Shown: positions 31,204-39,395 of the stretch, one piece after another | How the letters are laid out: each line of letters opens with the position of its first letter | Numbering within the stretch: the stretch's first letter is position 1 | IMG/VR virus record: IMGVR_UViG_3300045919_000104 | Coordinates: 1-39,395 of that record | From: a virus | Length of the DNA: 39,395 nucleotides | Strand: one strand, 5' to 3' | Notes under the pieces: generated by a model | The model's input: the letters and a program-made list of their open reading frames with translations, nothing else | Told to the model about the DNA's origin: nothing | Database searches by the model: none | Made by a program: the position numbers and the translations under genes

Positions 31204-32296
31204 TACCGCCACCCATTACCTGTTGTAGTTTCTTCATCATTTGTTGTACCTGAGGAGGAACCGGCTGTCCCGGCATACTCTGAAGCTTTTGTTGAATTTG
31301 TGCGTATATCTGCCGTGCTTGTTGTGGAGAGGGGCCCGTAGGTGCTGCGGATCTATTGGGCTGACTGTTTCCACCATCCATCATCTTTTGAACCGTCCCA
31401 GCAAGTCCTAGACCCCTTTGGACATCCCCATAGCCTGCCATACCTGCGGCACCACCAAGAGCACCAAGTACATTACCACGCTGGAGATTATTAGCTACTC
31501 CTGAACCCTGCGACAATTGTTTCATCAAGCCTGCAAGATCCTTATTTCCTGTCATACCTGAAACACCACTTGCGGCTCCAGCTAGCCCACCCAACCCACC
31601 AAGCACATCTCCATTTTGGAAACTTTTTACAGCACCTAGACCTTGGTTAGCAGTATTCATTCCATTAGCAACCGTACTAAAAGTTGATCCTAAATTCCCT
31701 AATTGTCCTACAAGGGGAAGTGCGCTTGACAATGCTCCAAGGTAGTTTTTGTTTACGCCAGCATTCAAAGCATTTAACCCCAAAGCAAAGGGTTGCATAC
31801 CCGGAATTGCCATAGCAGCAAGAGAAGCAATAGGTGCTACATCTTTCAGGGTATTTTTAAGGAAACCACCCGATCCTGTATCCCAATACTGATTTTTCTG
31901 GGTTTGAGGAACATAGTAATCTCCTTGTTTGACATAGGTGGTATCAAGCCGATTTTTTCCATCTGTTTTTACCCCCAACGTAAATGTACCATCTGGATTC
32001 ATATGAGATTGATAATTGTCTCTATGCCCAGCCATATTATTATACGAGAACTGTCCGTACTGATCTCCACCAGCAAACTGCCCATTTACAATATCTGCTG
32101 CTCGGATTTTAGGAAGATATCCTGTATTTTTCGCACCAGTATCCGTATATGCCCATTTATCAGCATATGGATTGTATGTTGTATCAGTAACAGGATTCAC
32201 AGCAGCCGGGCGGGTTGCTGACATAATATGCCTCATAGGATCTACTGAGGGAGTCATTATACCTGCTAAACCATTGCCCTGAGGGGTATTAACCAT
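31196..32296 (-). CDS. Putative virion protein, glycine-rich (366 aa)
   Basis: The N-terminal 130 residues are Asn/Thr/Tyr-rich. Residues about 150-285 are Gly/Ala/Leu-rich, with repeated LGGLAGAASGV-like stretches that could enter membranes. The C-terminal part is Gln-rich. This resembles short ejection proteins of podoviruses in composition only. Its ATG overlaps the preceding stop (TAATG). Confidence 0.55.
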   Translation of the reverse strand: MVNTPQGNGLAGIMTPSVDPMRHIMSATRPAAVNPVTDTTYNPYADKWAYTDTGAKNTGYLPKIRAADIVNGQFAGGDQYGQFSYNNMAGHRDNYQSHMNPDGTFTLGVKTDGKNRLDTTYVKQGDYYVPQTQKNQYWDTGSGGFLKNTLKDVAPIASLAAMAIPGMQPFALGLNALNAGVNKNYLGALSSALPLVGQLGNLGSTFSTVANGMNTANQGLGAVKSFQNGDVLGGLGGLAGAASGVSGMTGNKDLAGLMKQLSQGSGVANNLQRGNVLGALGGAAGMAGYGDVQRGLGLAGTVQKMMDGGNSQPNRSAAPTGPSPQQARQIYAQIQQKLQSMPGQPVPPQVQQMMKKLQQVMGGGNG

Positions 32297-32724
32297 TATT
32301 GTACCAAGTAGAGACCACTAACTGTGTAAATGGATCTTCCAGCTAATCCTGTAGGAAAAAGAATATAATCTTGTGTTGTACTTTGAGTAGCCCTTCCAAT
32401 AGATCCAAATGCTTCTGTAAAGGGAGAGAGTTGTCTACCCTCTGTTTGATTGGTTTTTATGGAGGATGTTCGTTTAATACTTAAGGGCAAAGAAGCTGTC
32501 CAATTAGCTCCAAGCTGTATATTCTGACCAATACTAGAGTAAATATCAAACGATACCATACAAAATGTTCCAACACGCTGCCAATAACCAATAACATTTA
32601 CAGTAGCAAGGGTACCTGTTGAAACGGTCATTCCAGTAATCACTGGCGTATATGTTCCTGAACTAAAAAAGGAATTCAACTGATTTTTCAGGTATAGCGG
32701 ATCATCTTGCCAAAGAAGCTTCAT
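32296..32724 (-). CDS. Putative small tail/virion protein (142 aa)
   Basis: A mostly beta protein; residues 20-60 (YTPVITGMTVSTGTLATVNVIGYWQRVGT) resemble small beta-sandwich decoration or fibre domains. It lies directly after the gp10-like gene with a TAATG overlap. A virion role is likely from position; identity is unknown. Confidence 0.5.
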   Translation of the reverse strand: MKLLWQDDPLYLKNQLNSFFSSGTYTPVITGMTVSTGTLATVNVIGYWQRVGTFCMVSFDIYSSIGQNIQLGANWTASLPLSIKRTSSIKTNQTEGRQLSPFTEAFGSIGRATQSTTQDYILFPTGLAGRSIYTVSGLYLVQ

Positions 32725-34346
32725 TAATATTGTCCAATGTTATAGGCAATCTCAAGTCCATCTAACCGCCAGTTAGTGTATGCACCTGTAATTGTAATTT
32801 TAAAAGAATGTTTACGTGCACTACCAAAATTCCTAAATCGTGTGGGATAACTGTCCACTGGGGTTAATGTCGTAGTGTTTGTAAAATTCAACATATTATC
32901 AGCCGTGTTATATGCAACAGCAATTGTTGGGATACTACCAGACTGAGCATTAAAATCACCAATGACATCTAGCCATTTGATGTGTTTTGGATTTTGTGAA
33001 TCATGGTCAAGAAGATCAGTGAAATAATAAGAAGTTCTTGTTACTGGGTTATATCCATTTTCTAACGATAACAACGCAGAAGAAGCAAAGTAAATAATTA
33101 CCCATCGCGTTCCATCATTATATATAGCAGAAGCAGAGGTCAATAACCCCCCAGAAGAAGATGATGAAGTAGTAGGGCCATAACCAACTAAAGTATTTAA
33201 TGTAGAAAGCTCACAAAAAACATAGTCTTCATCAGGAACAATAAAATATGTTCCTGTGCTTACGGCAATATCTGACTTAAATAGAATTCCCGCAGTTCCA
33301 TTAAAAGACACTGGGTATAACGTAGAAGCACTTCCAATCTTTGATTGGATTAAAGCTTGTAACCAAGTACCCCCTACTTTAGAAACTTGCATATTATCTA
33401 TGCAGTATAAACCAACCGCCTTTGTTTTATATTCTATTCCAATGAAATAAATTTTTTCCCCGATAGAGCAAAAATGAGATAGCTCTCCTGACGGCCCCCA
33501 AATAATACTGGTATTAAAGGTATTATAATAATTATAGAGTCCTACATGAGAAGCATAAGATTCTTGTCGCTGCAAAGGAGAACCTAATTCTGTTGCTGCA
33601 TCGTAAAAAAATTCAATGGATTCATTACCAAAAGCAACTAAATAATTCTTTATTTTTCCTAATGAAATAAGTCCATCTGAGAACTGTTCTGCATCAATAT
33701 AACTTGTAGCGGGCCAAGAAGTAATATCACCTAAAGCACAATTAAAAATTCGTTGGCTAGAAGTATAAACAGATCCACCCGTTACTTTACCAATTACAAA
33801 CACATACCCATCAATAACGACAGGTGCCCCGAACGCAACAAAAGGAAGGACCACGCTGTTAACTGTATTCCATTCATTTGTTGAATAATAAAGGGTTGAA
33901 ACTGTAGGCCCACTATCAGGAGTAGAAATAAAAAATCGGGTAACTGTCGTACCAAAGACAAGAGTATCACTATATATAGGATATGTATCAGTAATAGCTC
34001 CAGTTAAGGAAGTTGTAGTTCCTTGGGGGCCAGTCCAAAATTGATTACCAAAAACCTTAGCAAGCCCTGTATTACCTTGTACATTTCCTCTATAGGGGGC
34101 AGTAGTAAAATAATAATAATAATTAGAAAGTATTACATTTGGATAACACTCTGGAGGAATTGGCTGAACAGATATTTTTGGATTGCCATTAAATTGTTTA
34201 GTAGTTGTTGGAAAACAATTAAAATATCTGGGTGAATTGTTTGGATAACTATATTGACCCAAAGATGCGGTAGGGTATGGTGATGCTTGAATTGGTATAC
34301 GTTTAATCTGATGCGTATTAAAGTCTGGAGTTTTCGTGTATGCCAT
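32724..34346 (-). CDS. P22 gp10-like packaged-DNA stabilisation protein (540 aa)
   Basis: It resembles the podovirus tail-hub/DNA-plug family: Tyr/Pro-rich N-terminus, repeated beta strands, and VAFGNESIEFFYDAATELGSPLQRQ-type residues near 220-245, given here only by key motif FGNESIEFFYD. In P22, gp10 closes the tail after packaging. The neighbour upstream looks like gp4, as expected for that assembly. It shares TAATG overlaps at both ends. Confidence 0.6.
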   Translation of the reverse strand: MAYTKTPDFNTHQIKRIPIQASPYPTASLGQYSYPNNSPRYFNCFPTTTKQFNGNPKISVQPIPPECYPNVILSNYYYYFTTAPYRGNVQGNTGLAKVFGNQFWTGPQGTTTSLTGAITDTYPIYSDTLVFGTTVTRFFISTPDSGPTVSTLYYSTNEWNTVNSVVLPFVAFGAPVVIDGYVFVIGKVTGGSVYTSSQRIFNCALGDITSWPATSYIDAEQFSDGLISLGKIKNYLVAFGNESIEFFYDAATELGSPLQRQESYASHVGLYNYYNTFNTSIIWGPSGELSHFCSIGEKIYFIGIEYKTKAVGLYCIDNMQVSKVGGTWLQALIQSKIGSASTLYPVSFNGTAGILFKSDIAVSTGTYFIVPDEDYVFCELSTLNTLVGYGPTTSSSSSGGLLTSASAIYNDGTRWVIIYFASSALLSLENGYNPVTRTSYYFTDLLDHDSQNPKHIKWLDVIGDFNAQSGSIPTIAVAYNTADNMLNFTNTTTLTPVDSYPTRFRNFGSARKHSFKITITGAYTNWRLDGLEIAYNIGQY

Positions 34347-35089
34347 TAGCGCCTCCAGCGGCGATCTGGTTGAAAGAATACTGAGGTGTCCTCGCCACCA
34401 AAACCTAGTGCAGTTTGTTTAAGTTGTTCTGCCTCAAGTCTGAGGGTCTGACGATCATTGGGAGCAAGACCATACTCAGGAGCAAGAGCAACAGCAAGCT
34501 GATAAACAACAGCTTCATGCCAGTAAGAAGGAAAATCAATATCATCGTTTACTCCTGTCATATCTGTGTAAGGCACTTGTACTCGAAGGCTTAATTGCCC
34601 ATAGGTTTGCCAATAAGTGTCGGGAGCGGCAAACACATAAATAGAAGAAGTAATCCTACCGGGGATAAACGCCAGTTGAGTAGGTGTTGCAAGCGAGAGT
34701 TTCTGAGGGTAGAGTTTATATTGATTATATGGAATGAGCGAAACTTCTACTTCAGTATTAGTGTTAGTGTCTTTTCTGGTTACGCGCTCTATTTTAAGCG
34801 GTTGGCCCAAAGCAGAAGTAACCACGGAGCCGCTATCAGTAGGCCCAATAGTAGTAGTACCAGTAGTAAGAGTAGAACAATCCACAATAACATCAGTCAT
34901 CTTCCAGAGAGGCATTCCCTCAGCCATAAGGGATTTGATACGCGAGTTAAGCACAAACCGTGCATTCACATAACGAGTATCTGTTGTATTTAAAGTCTCC
35001 CAGTCACCCAATTGCCCCAATTTACGCAGAGCAGATTGGATAACAGAAGATTCATTTGCAGCAAATGTAGTAGTTGTTCCGAGGCTCAT
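34346..35089 (-). CDS. P22 gp4-like tail accessory factor (247 aa)
   Basis: The length, the N-terminal helix (SVIQSALRKLGQLG), the WKMTDVIVDC-type strand and the C-terminal helix with LAPEYGLAPNDRQTLRLEAEQ match the small accessory factor that links the portal to the gp10-type hub. No enzyme motif. It is directly followed by the gp10-like gene. The assignment rests on pattern and neighbourhood. Confidence 0.6.
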   Translation of the reverse strand: MSLGTTTTFAANESSVIQSALRKLGQLGDWETLNTTDTRYVNARFVLNSRIKSLMAEGMPLWKMTDVIVDCSTLTTGTTTIGPTDSGSVVTSALGQPLKIERVTRKDTNTNTEVEVSLIPYNQYKLYPQKLSLATPTQLAFIPGRITSSIYVFAAPDTYWQTYGQLSLRVQVPYTDMTGVNDDIDFPSYWHEAVVYQLAVALAPEYGLAPNDRQTLRLEAEQLKQTALGFGGEDTSVFFQPDRRWRR

Positions 35090-35091
35090 AA

Positions 35092-35222
35092 TTAGAAGTT
35101 ATAACGTATTTCAGCTTTATAGCTGACACCTTTATAGAAGGCAGGCCACTGATCGCCCCTAGTTTGTGTTTGTCTTGCTGTCACCATGTGATCATGTACT
35201 GCTCTTCTTCGTTGGTGAAATT
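35092..35222 (-). pseudogene. Possible gene remnant with a structural-protein-like C-terminus
   Basis: Between two clear genes, one frame ends in RGDQWPAFYKGVSYKAEIRYNF-type residues (key: QWPAFY, YKAEIRYNF) that look like the end of a real protein but lack a proper start. A 14-residue ORF in another frame begins at 35225 with a GAGG site. This may be a truncated or frameshifted gene at the edge of the acquired G+C-rich segment. Confidence 0.3.
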
Positions 35223-35710
35223 CATGTCTGTCCTCGATTGAGTCGAATTGATATTGCCGGAACAGCCCATAACGGTGTGCTGTACAAGCCCTTTCGATAC
35301 ACCTTCCAACCAACCATGCCGCGTAGTGGGCCAAACGTCCAATCCTTGCGCCAAGGTACGTCTGAATACGATTTTGCTTCACGACCAAACTTCCACGCCA
35401 ACCCAAACATGCGGTTGCGCCACATCCACAACACCGAGCACACGCGCCATCCGTACTTTTGATACCAGCCCAGAACCTGCGGCTCGTACATGCCGCCCGG
35501 CAAGCGGTCGTCGGGCGCGTCGTACCACTCGAAGTACGGGGGTAGTGTCACCCGTCTTACCTTGATGGCCCTCGGGTCGTCCGCCCAGCCGCCCACGGAC
35601 ACGTACCCCTCCTCGTAAGCAAACAGGATGGCGAAGGGTGCCACGACGAACGCGCTCCAGCCGAAGATTTCAAGGAACAGTGCCGTGAAGATGTCAAGTA
35701 GTTTGCTCAT
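35222..35710 (-). CDS. Phage membrane-anchored protein of the tail region (162 aa)
   Basis: The N-terminal 35 residues are hydrophobic (IFTALFLEIFGWSAFVVAPFAILFAY). The rest is Trp/Tyr/Arg-rich with RNRMFGLAWKFG, a motif I associate with a common phage family of unknown role. ATG 35710 has AAGG five bases upstream and is favoured over 35755. G+C content is clearly higher than in the flanking late genes. A lysis-associated or membrane role is possible. Confidence 0.6.
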   Translation of the reverse strand: MSKLLDIFTALFLEIFGWSAFVVAPFAILFAYEEGYVSVGGWADDPRAIKVRRVTLPPYFEWYDAPDDRLPGGMYEPQVLGWYQKYGWRVCSVLWMWRNRMFGLAWKFGREAKSYSDVPWRKDWTFGPLRGMVGWKVYRKGLYSTPLWAVPAISIRLNRGQT

Positions 35711-35751
35711 GGTTGCCTTATGTGTAGGAGAAATGCCGACTTGAATATCCA

Positions 35752-36201
35752 TCAAACCCCTGATGCGTTAAGTTGTGTTCCGGTAGCAGTGGCAACAATC
35801 GTTGTCCCTGCCGCATCAGTCGCCACTTCCGTCGTATAAGTTGCAGTCTGCGTCTTGGTGGGATTCGCAATAACGCTAACAGTCTGATTGCTTCCGAGAT
35901 TCACCCATGCGGTAGTTGCAGTGGATGAACCACCAGTGCCACCTGATGCCGTCCGAGTGAATCTCACCCAGTAATTGGCTCCAGCTAGTGAATTTGTAGG
36001 CGTTCCCCAATTCCCAGAGGCTTGTACGCCTGATACCGTCGAATTGACTGTAAAAGTGCCGTCCGAGTTAATCACAAGCGAAACAGTGTCAGTCAGGCCG
36101 CTATTCGTATCACTCCACGCAAGACCGTTGATGCCGGTTAGTGAGACAGATGTAAACAAGCTGCTGCCGCTCCCAACAAAAGCACACAGAATGCCGCTCA
36201 T
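35752..36201 (-). CDS. Tail-fibre-associated beta protein (149 aa)
   Basis: The N-terminus is hydrophobic and Cys-containing (SGILCAFVGSG), like a weak signal or lipoprotein start. The rest is Thr/Ser/Asn-rich beta strands of the fibronectin/Ig-like kind found in phage tail proteins (SGNWGTPTNSLAGANYWVRFTRT). Its ATG overlaps the tail-fibre stop (ATGA). It could be a fibre chaperone or an adhesin tip. Confidence 0.55.
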   Translation of the reverse strand: MSGILCAFVGSGSSLFTSVSLTGINGLAWSDTNSGLTDTVSLVINSDGTFTVNSTVSGVQASGNWGTPTNSLAGANYWVRFTRTASGGTGGSSTATTAWVNLGSNQTVSVIANPTKTQTATYTTEVATDAAGTTIVATATGTQLNASGV

Positions 36202-37505
36202 GACACACCCGCGCCAGACACGACGCACTCCGTGCCGCTTATGAAATACACCGACGCCATACCACGCGCTGCAAGTGCTCGGTTTCCTGTCGTCACACTT
36301 CCCGCTAAACGCATCGTGGTGATACCCGCAGTAATCGTGACAGTTCCTGCTGAGTTGTTGTAGATCGTCACCACATCACCCGCAACGAAGATCGAGTTCG
36401 GGATGGCGATGTTGCTTCCGGTGGACACGATGCACTTTCCAACATCAGTAGTCGCGGCAGTGGTATTGGCAGACTGCGGGACATTGCGGTAGCCGATAGA
36501 CAAGCCGCCAACGGTTGAAGTCGCATCAAGAGCAGTCGTTCCGGTAATGCTTGCGCCACCACCTGCCACCGTGAGACCGACACCACTACTCGGCGCATTG
36601 ATGGTGACTGCACCGACAGAGCTGATGGATAGCCTGACGGCCGCTGCGGTGTTTGTGCAAATATCAAGGCTGCCCGACGATCCGGCTTGCAGGCGCGCTG
36701 TCTCACCGAAGCCAGTCGTATTAAAAAACATGTACGAGGGTTGGCTTGCCGCAGACTGCATGCTGAATGCCGCGTAGCCTGTTCCGGTATTTTGGGAAGT
36801 AACGAGCGCAGACGCTTGGTTTCCGGTGAAAGTAGCGGTAGCGCCGGCCGCCGTGCATGCAGTGGTAATGGCTCCGTTGTCAGCGAGGAAGTACAGCACA
36901 ACACTGCCTGCATTGTTGACGATTTGGTAGTTGCCCGCGTTGTCCACCCGGAACTGCTTGTTGAGCCCATTCGAGGTAAGCGTCACCTGCGCATACCCTG
37001 CCGCGTTTGTGTTGGTAATGCTCAGGCCGGTGAATTGCGAAGCAATGTTGGACGATGTAACTATCGAACCGCCCAAAGTTCCGGCGTTGACCGTCAGCGC
37101 GGTGCCACTACTCGGCGCATTGATTGTGACGTTGCCCGCGGTGCCCACGGACACACGCGACGTGGAACTGGTGTAGATACTAAATGGCAAAAAGGTACCT
37201 GTACCAACCCTAGTCGAGGATACAAAAGTTTCAGTAGCGTTAGACCGCAAGGACAGGTAACTTGCATTGTTAATGTCAGTACCGTTCACCACATGAACAG
37301 CATTGTCTGTGCCCGTAGTAGTGAAGTAAGTAGTGGGAAAACCACTCAAGCCCTTGACCGTTAGTGTAGTACCGCTAACTGGCGCTGCAAATGTTGCATT
37401 GCCAGTAAATGTAGGGCTTGCAATAGGTGCAAGACTAGTGAGATTAGCATCCATCTCAGCAAACGTAAGGGGACTCCCTTTACCGGACCTAGTTGTAATA
37501 GTCAT
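36198..37505 (-). CDS. Tail fibre / receptor-binding protein (435 aa)
   Basis: It starts with the typical fibre N-terminus SGKGSPLTFAEMDANL, which fixes the fibre to the virion. Repeated VTINAPSSG(T/V)-LTV units (about 125 and 305, and a weaker one near 45) build a beta-helix shaft. The C-terminal 100 residues (GDVVTIYNNSAGTVTITAG) are a common fibre-tip domain. The gene is richer in G+C than its late neighbours from about 35222 to 37440, suggesting exchange of host-range genes. Confidence 0.75.
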   Translation of the reverse strand: MTITTRSGKGSPLTFAEMDANLTSLAPIASPTFTGNATFAAPVSGTTLTVKGLSGFPTTYFTTTGTDNAVHVVNGTDINNASYLSLRSNATETFVSSTRVGTGTFLPFSIYTSSTSRVSVGTAGNVTINAPSSGTALTVNAGTLGGSIVTSSNIASQFTGLSITNTNAAGYAQVTLTSNGLNKQFRVDNAGNYQIVNNAGSVVLYFLADNGAITTACTAAGATATFTGNQASALVTSQNTGTGYAAFSMQSAASQPSYMFFNTTGFGETARLQAGSSGSLDICTNTAAAVRLSISSVGAVTINAPSSGVGLTVAGGGASITGTTALDATSTVGGLSIGYRNVPQSANTTAATTDVGKCIVSTGSNIAIPNSIFVAGDVVTIYNNSAGTVTITAGITTMRLAGSVTTGNRALAARGMASVYFISGTECVVSGAGVS

Positions 37506-37813
37506 GATTCACTCATATAAGAAGTCCCGCCCTGTTGTTGTACATACACATCATCCCAATAAAGAAATGGGTATGAAACCGATACATAGATAGGATCAGT
37601 ATCAGGTCTAGGATCAGGAACGTTTTGTCCTGTCTCAGCAGGTACACGGATAAGTTCTTGAGGATGCCTAGGTTCCCAGTCTTTCCTACAGACTAGCAAC
37701 CCATCCCACCTTTTACGCATGTCTTCAGCTTTATGCTTTTGTCCACAGACATCACATATACTGTTCCAACTACCATGCTTAAAGAAGTTAGCTCCTACCG
37801 TTCTCTTGGTCAC
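37502..37813 (-). CDS. Small phage protein with zinc-finger-like motif (103 aa)
   Basis: ICDVCGQKHKAEDMRKRWDGLLVCRKDWEPRHP has CxxC and a later Cys, and belongs to a small phage family often encoded next to fibres. The tail is Pro/Asp-rich. It overlaps the fibre start by four bases. Function unknown. Confidence 0.6.
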   Translation of the reverse strand: MTKRTVGANFFKHGSWNSICDVCGQKHKAEDMRKRWDGLLVCRKDWEPRHPQELIRVPAETGQNVPDPRPDTDPIYVSVSYPFLYWDDVYVQQQGGTSYMSES

Positions 37814-38039
37814 GTTTAAAGTCCTTTAGATCGCGTTTTAATTCTTCAAACATTGAGCGGAGTTCTATCTTGAATTCCTTAAAATCATCCCTATGAAGAT
37901 AGTTAAGTTTTACGTCGTTTACGGCTTGTTGGGTTTCATGAATATCTGATTTCATATCTACAATGGTCTGCCTAATAAAAAAGAAAATAATTGAAAAAAG
38001 TCCTGAAACAGCAGCAAATATCATTTCTGTCAAACTCAT
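37788..38039 (-). CDS. Single-span coiled-coil protein, possible i-spanin (83 aa)
   Basis: One N-terminal membrane span (about 6-24) is followed by a charged coiled coil (residues 30-78). This is the layout of inner-membrane spanins or XhlA-type holin helpers. It lies directly after the holin-type gene. No outer-membrane spanin partner was found, so the lysis role is tentative. Confidence 0.5.
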   Translation of the reverse strand: MSLTEMIFAAVSGLFSIIFFFIRQTIVDMKSDIHETQQAVNDVKLNYLHRDDFKEFKIELRSMFEELKRDLKDFKRDQENGRS

Positions 38040-38458
38040 GCCACGCCCTTTACTTTTTCAAAGGTACGAAGTCCACCAAGACCCAACATACCAAGCAGTA
38101 ATTGCCATAGGTTATCGTCAAGACCCGGCATGACTGGAACAGTATGTCCAGATGCCAAAAGTCCCCAAGAAAGTAGGGGACGTACAATGTATTGGTAGGT
38201 AAGAGCAAAACTGCATACCCACCCAATTGAGGGTCTCCAACCTGAAACAAACAAGTTACTACTTTTTGCTTCTTCTGTATTAACTGTTACTTGAGATTTT
38301 GCAAGCTCAAACACCTGATCCATCTGCTTAAATTCACCTTGCTGCTGGAGCTTAAACAACTCCAATTTTGCAGCATCTGCTTTAGCAGGATCAGGCCAGA
38401 GTTTATCAATGATCTTTGATCCAAAGTCAAAGACACTTCCCAGCCCTGTAAGATCCAT
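38036..38458 (-). CDS. Holin-type membrane protein (140 aa)
   Basis: A helical N-terminal half (FKLQQQGEFKQMDQVFELAKSQ) is followed by the motif SGWRPSIGWVCSFALTYQYIVRPLL and two further hydrophobic stretches. This is the pattern of the three-span holin family (GTA holin type). Holins make lesions in the inner membrane to release lysis enzymes. It overlaps the next gene by four bases. No endolysin is visible nearby. Confidence 0.75.
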   Translation of the reverse strand: MDLTGLGSVFDFGSKIIDKLWPDPAKADAAKLELFKLQQQGEFKQMDQVFELAKSQVTVNTEEAKSSNLFVSGWRPSIGWVCSFALTYQYIVRPLLSWGLLASGHTVPVMPGLDDNLWQLLLGMLGLGGLRTFEKVKGVA

Positions 38459-38460
38459 AA

Positions 38461-38757
38461 TTACCTACCCCCGCCATAGATGTCGGCTGTAGCTCCCGTA
38501 CCCGTTACCACCGCAACGATACCAATCTCAGCAAATACAGCAACATTATATGCAGCCCAGTTATTAAGAGCAGCCCCAGTACACTGCACATCAGCAAGAA
38601 TTTTACCAGAAGCAGTACCAGTATTATTGTCATAGAGCACACAACGTCCTGCATTTACACCATCCGTATTAAGGATAACAGCATTGATTGATTGTCGTCC
38701 ATTATAAATTTGTGTAGTGCCGACGGTAGCCCTACCAATTGGAATTGCTGAACTCAC
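38461..38757 (-). CDS. Small virion-type beta protein (98 aa)
   Basis: Gly/Ala/Thr-rich beta strands with no membrane segment; it resembles small structural proteins found between fibre and holin genes. It ends two bases before the holin start. Identity unknown. Confidence 0.5.
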   Translation of the reverse strand: MSSAIPIGRATVGTTQIYNGRQSINAVILNTDGVNAGRCVLYDNNTGTASGKILADVQCTGAALNNWAAYNVAVFAEIGIVAVVTGTGATADIYGGGR

Positions 38758-38811
38758 TATTTATCCTTTTAGTAATTAGTATTGTTGTTCGAATCGTTGT
38801 CTAGCCACGGT

Positions 38812-39395
38812 TCACCAACAAGGAATATATCGGGTAGTTCCGCTATCCACGATGGGAATCCACTTAGTCGGGTTTCCGGCTACCGGAGCATTGGTGAGTG
38901 TTCCAACAGCGGCGGCGGCACCGTTGTTCATAACTACAGTGGATTCGATCATTTTGGTCGCAAGGCCCTGTTTAATTCCCCCGTCAGCTTGCAATAGCGC
39001 TCTTGTGTACAAATTAAATGACGCAAAATCCATGTATCCGCCCGCCTTCAGCGTCCATGTAAACTGACCAGTCGTATTGTTATAAGAATACGATCCTGTT
39101 TTAGCCTCATCAAAAAATAATGTTTGCGATGTTGTATTTCCTTTAATAATAGAGTTATTAGGTATCACTAAAGCATTAGAACCATCTCCAGAAATTACGA
39201 GAGTCGTGCTACCTGTTGCGCTTGCTATCGTAATAGCCGTCGGAGATAGTGACGTATAAGTTCCGCCGGTAGCGTTGTATGCCTTGATTGTGGCAGTGCC
39301 TGCGCCATTATCTAGCGTTAGATTTCCACCGCCAGTAATGTCACCTTGTGATCTAAACTTTCCTACAGACAACGCCTGCCCGATGAAACTATACA
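38812..39395 (-). CDS. Tail fibre protein, 5'-partial at the window edge
   Basis: The frame stays open to the right edge, so the N-terminus lies outside the window; an internal TTG at 39372 is not a convincing start. Visible residues form beta repeats (GDITGGGNLTLDNGAGTATIKAYNA) and end with GNPTKWIPIVDSGTTRYIPCW-like residues typical of fibre C-termini. It is probably a second fibre or appendage protein. Confidence 0.65.
   Translation of the reverse strand, partial: YSFIGQALSVGKFRSQGDITGGGNLTLDNGAGTATIKAYNATGGTYTSLSPTAITIASATGSTTLVISGDGSNALVIPNNSIIKGNTTSQTLFFDEAKTGSYSYNNTTGQFTWTLKAGGYMDFASFNLYTRALLQADGGIKQGLATKMIESTVVMNNGAAAAVGTLTNAPVAGNPTKWIPIVDSGTTRYIPCW

Noticed and set aside
36687-37364. 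225-codon + strand ORF in the tail-fibre gene
   Set aside because: It is an out-of-frame shadow of the repetitive, G+C-rich fibre gene.
38812-39372. Complete fibre gene starting at TTG 39372
   Set aside because: The frame remains open to the window edge, so it is treated as 5'-partial.

Overview
The window is part of a tailed, podovirus-like bacteriophage genome. It has two convergent gene blocks. Positions 267-23769 run on the + strand and carry early, accessory and DNA-replication genes. Positions 39395-23724 run on the - strand and carry virion, tail and lysis genes. The blocks meet at a bidirectional terminator near 24079-24110. No terminase, portal, major capsid protein or phage RNA polymerase is visible, and the last gene runs off the right edge, so this is not a whole genome. 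The layout (convergent arms, T7-type replication proteins, a DNA polymerase in two pieces, P22-type tail genes) recalls Pseudomonas phages of the LUZ24/PaP3 type. That comparison is from memory and was not tested by alignment. Gene families such as NinX/DUF2591 and the alanine-rich phage protein suggest a proteobacterial host. The host cannot be named from the sequence.

Layout. 1-2200: three small unknown genes with strong GGGG-type ribosome sites, two consensus sigma70-type promoters, hairpins, a strong terminator, and dispersed copies of a 15-bp palindrome (TCTAACANTGTTAGA) and of a GTCGGTGAAC motif. 2208-4898: a tightly packed run of very small accessory genes, including an Rmf/CrpP-like protein, a membrane protein and two exported-looking proteins. 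4901-11105: a cassette for amide-bond chemistry, made of a class I glutamine amidotransferase/C26 hydrolase, two glutamine-synthetase-fold COOH-NH2 ligases, a class II glutamine amidotransferase and a RimK-like ATP-grasp ligase, interleaved with unknown genes. 11102-13452: small accessory genes, several visibly richer in G+C. 13436-23769: replication and nucleotide genes, namely a T7-type primase and a separate DnaB-like helicase, a DNA polymerase split in two, a probable ssDNA-binding protein, a 5'-3' exonuclease, T7 endonuclease I, a DnaQ-like nuclease, DUF3310 and a B12-dependent class II ribonucleotide reductase, with a degenerate tRNA-like element among them. 23724-39395 (-): a metallopeptidase, a 1657-residue internal virion protein with an embedded HExxH motif, three further glycine/glutamine-rich virion proteins, P22 gp10- and gp4-like tail factors, a G+C-rich tail-fibre segment, a holin-type protein and a possible spanin.

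How it works together. The replication genes form a near-complete T7-like replisome and recombination set, fed by a reductase that makes deoxynucleotides and helped by nucleases that degrade or resolve DNA. The amidoligase cassette stands apart. It holds enzymes for making amide or peptide bonds and moving ammonia, and its product is unknown. It is the best candidate here for an undescribed system.
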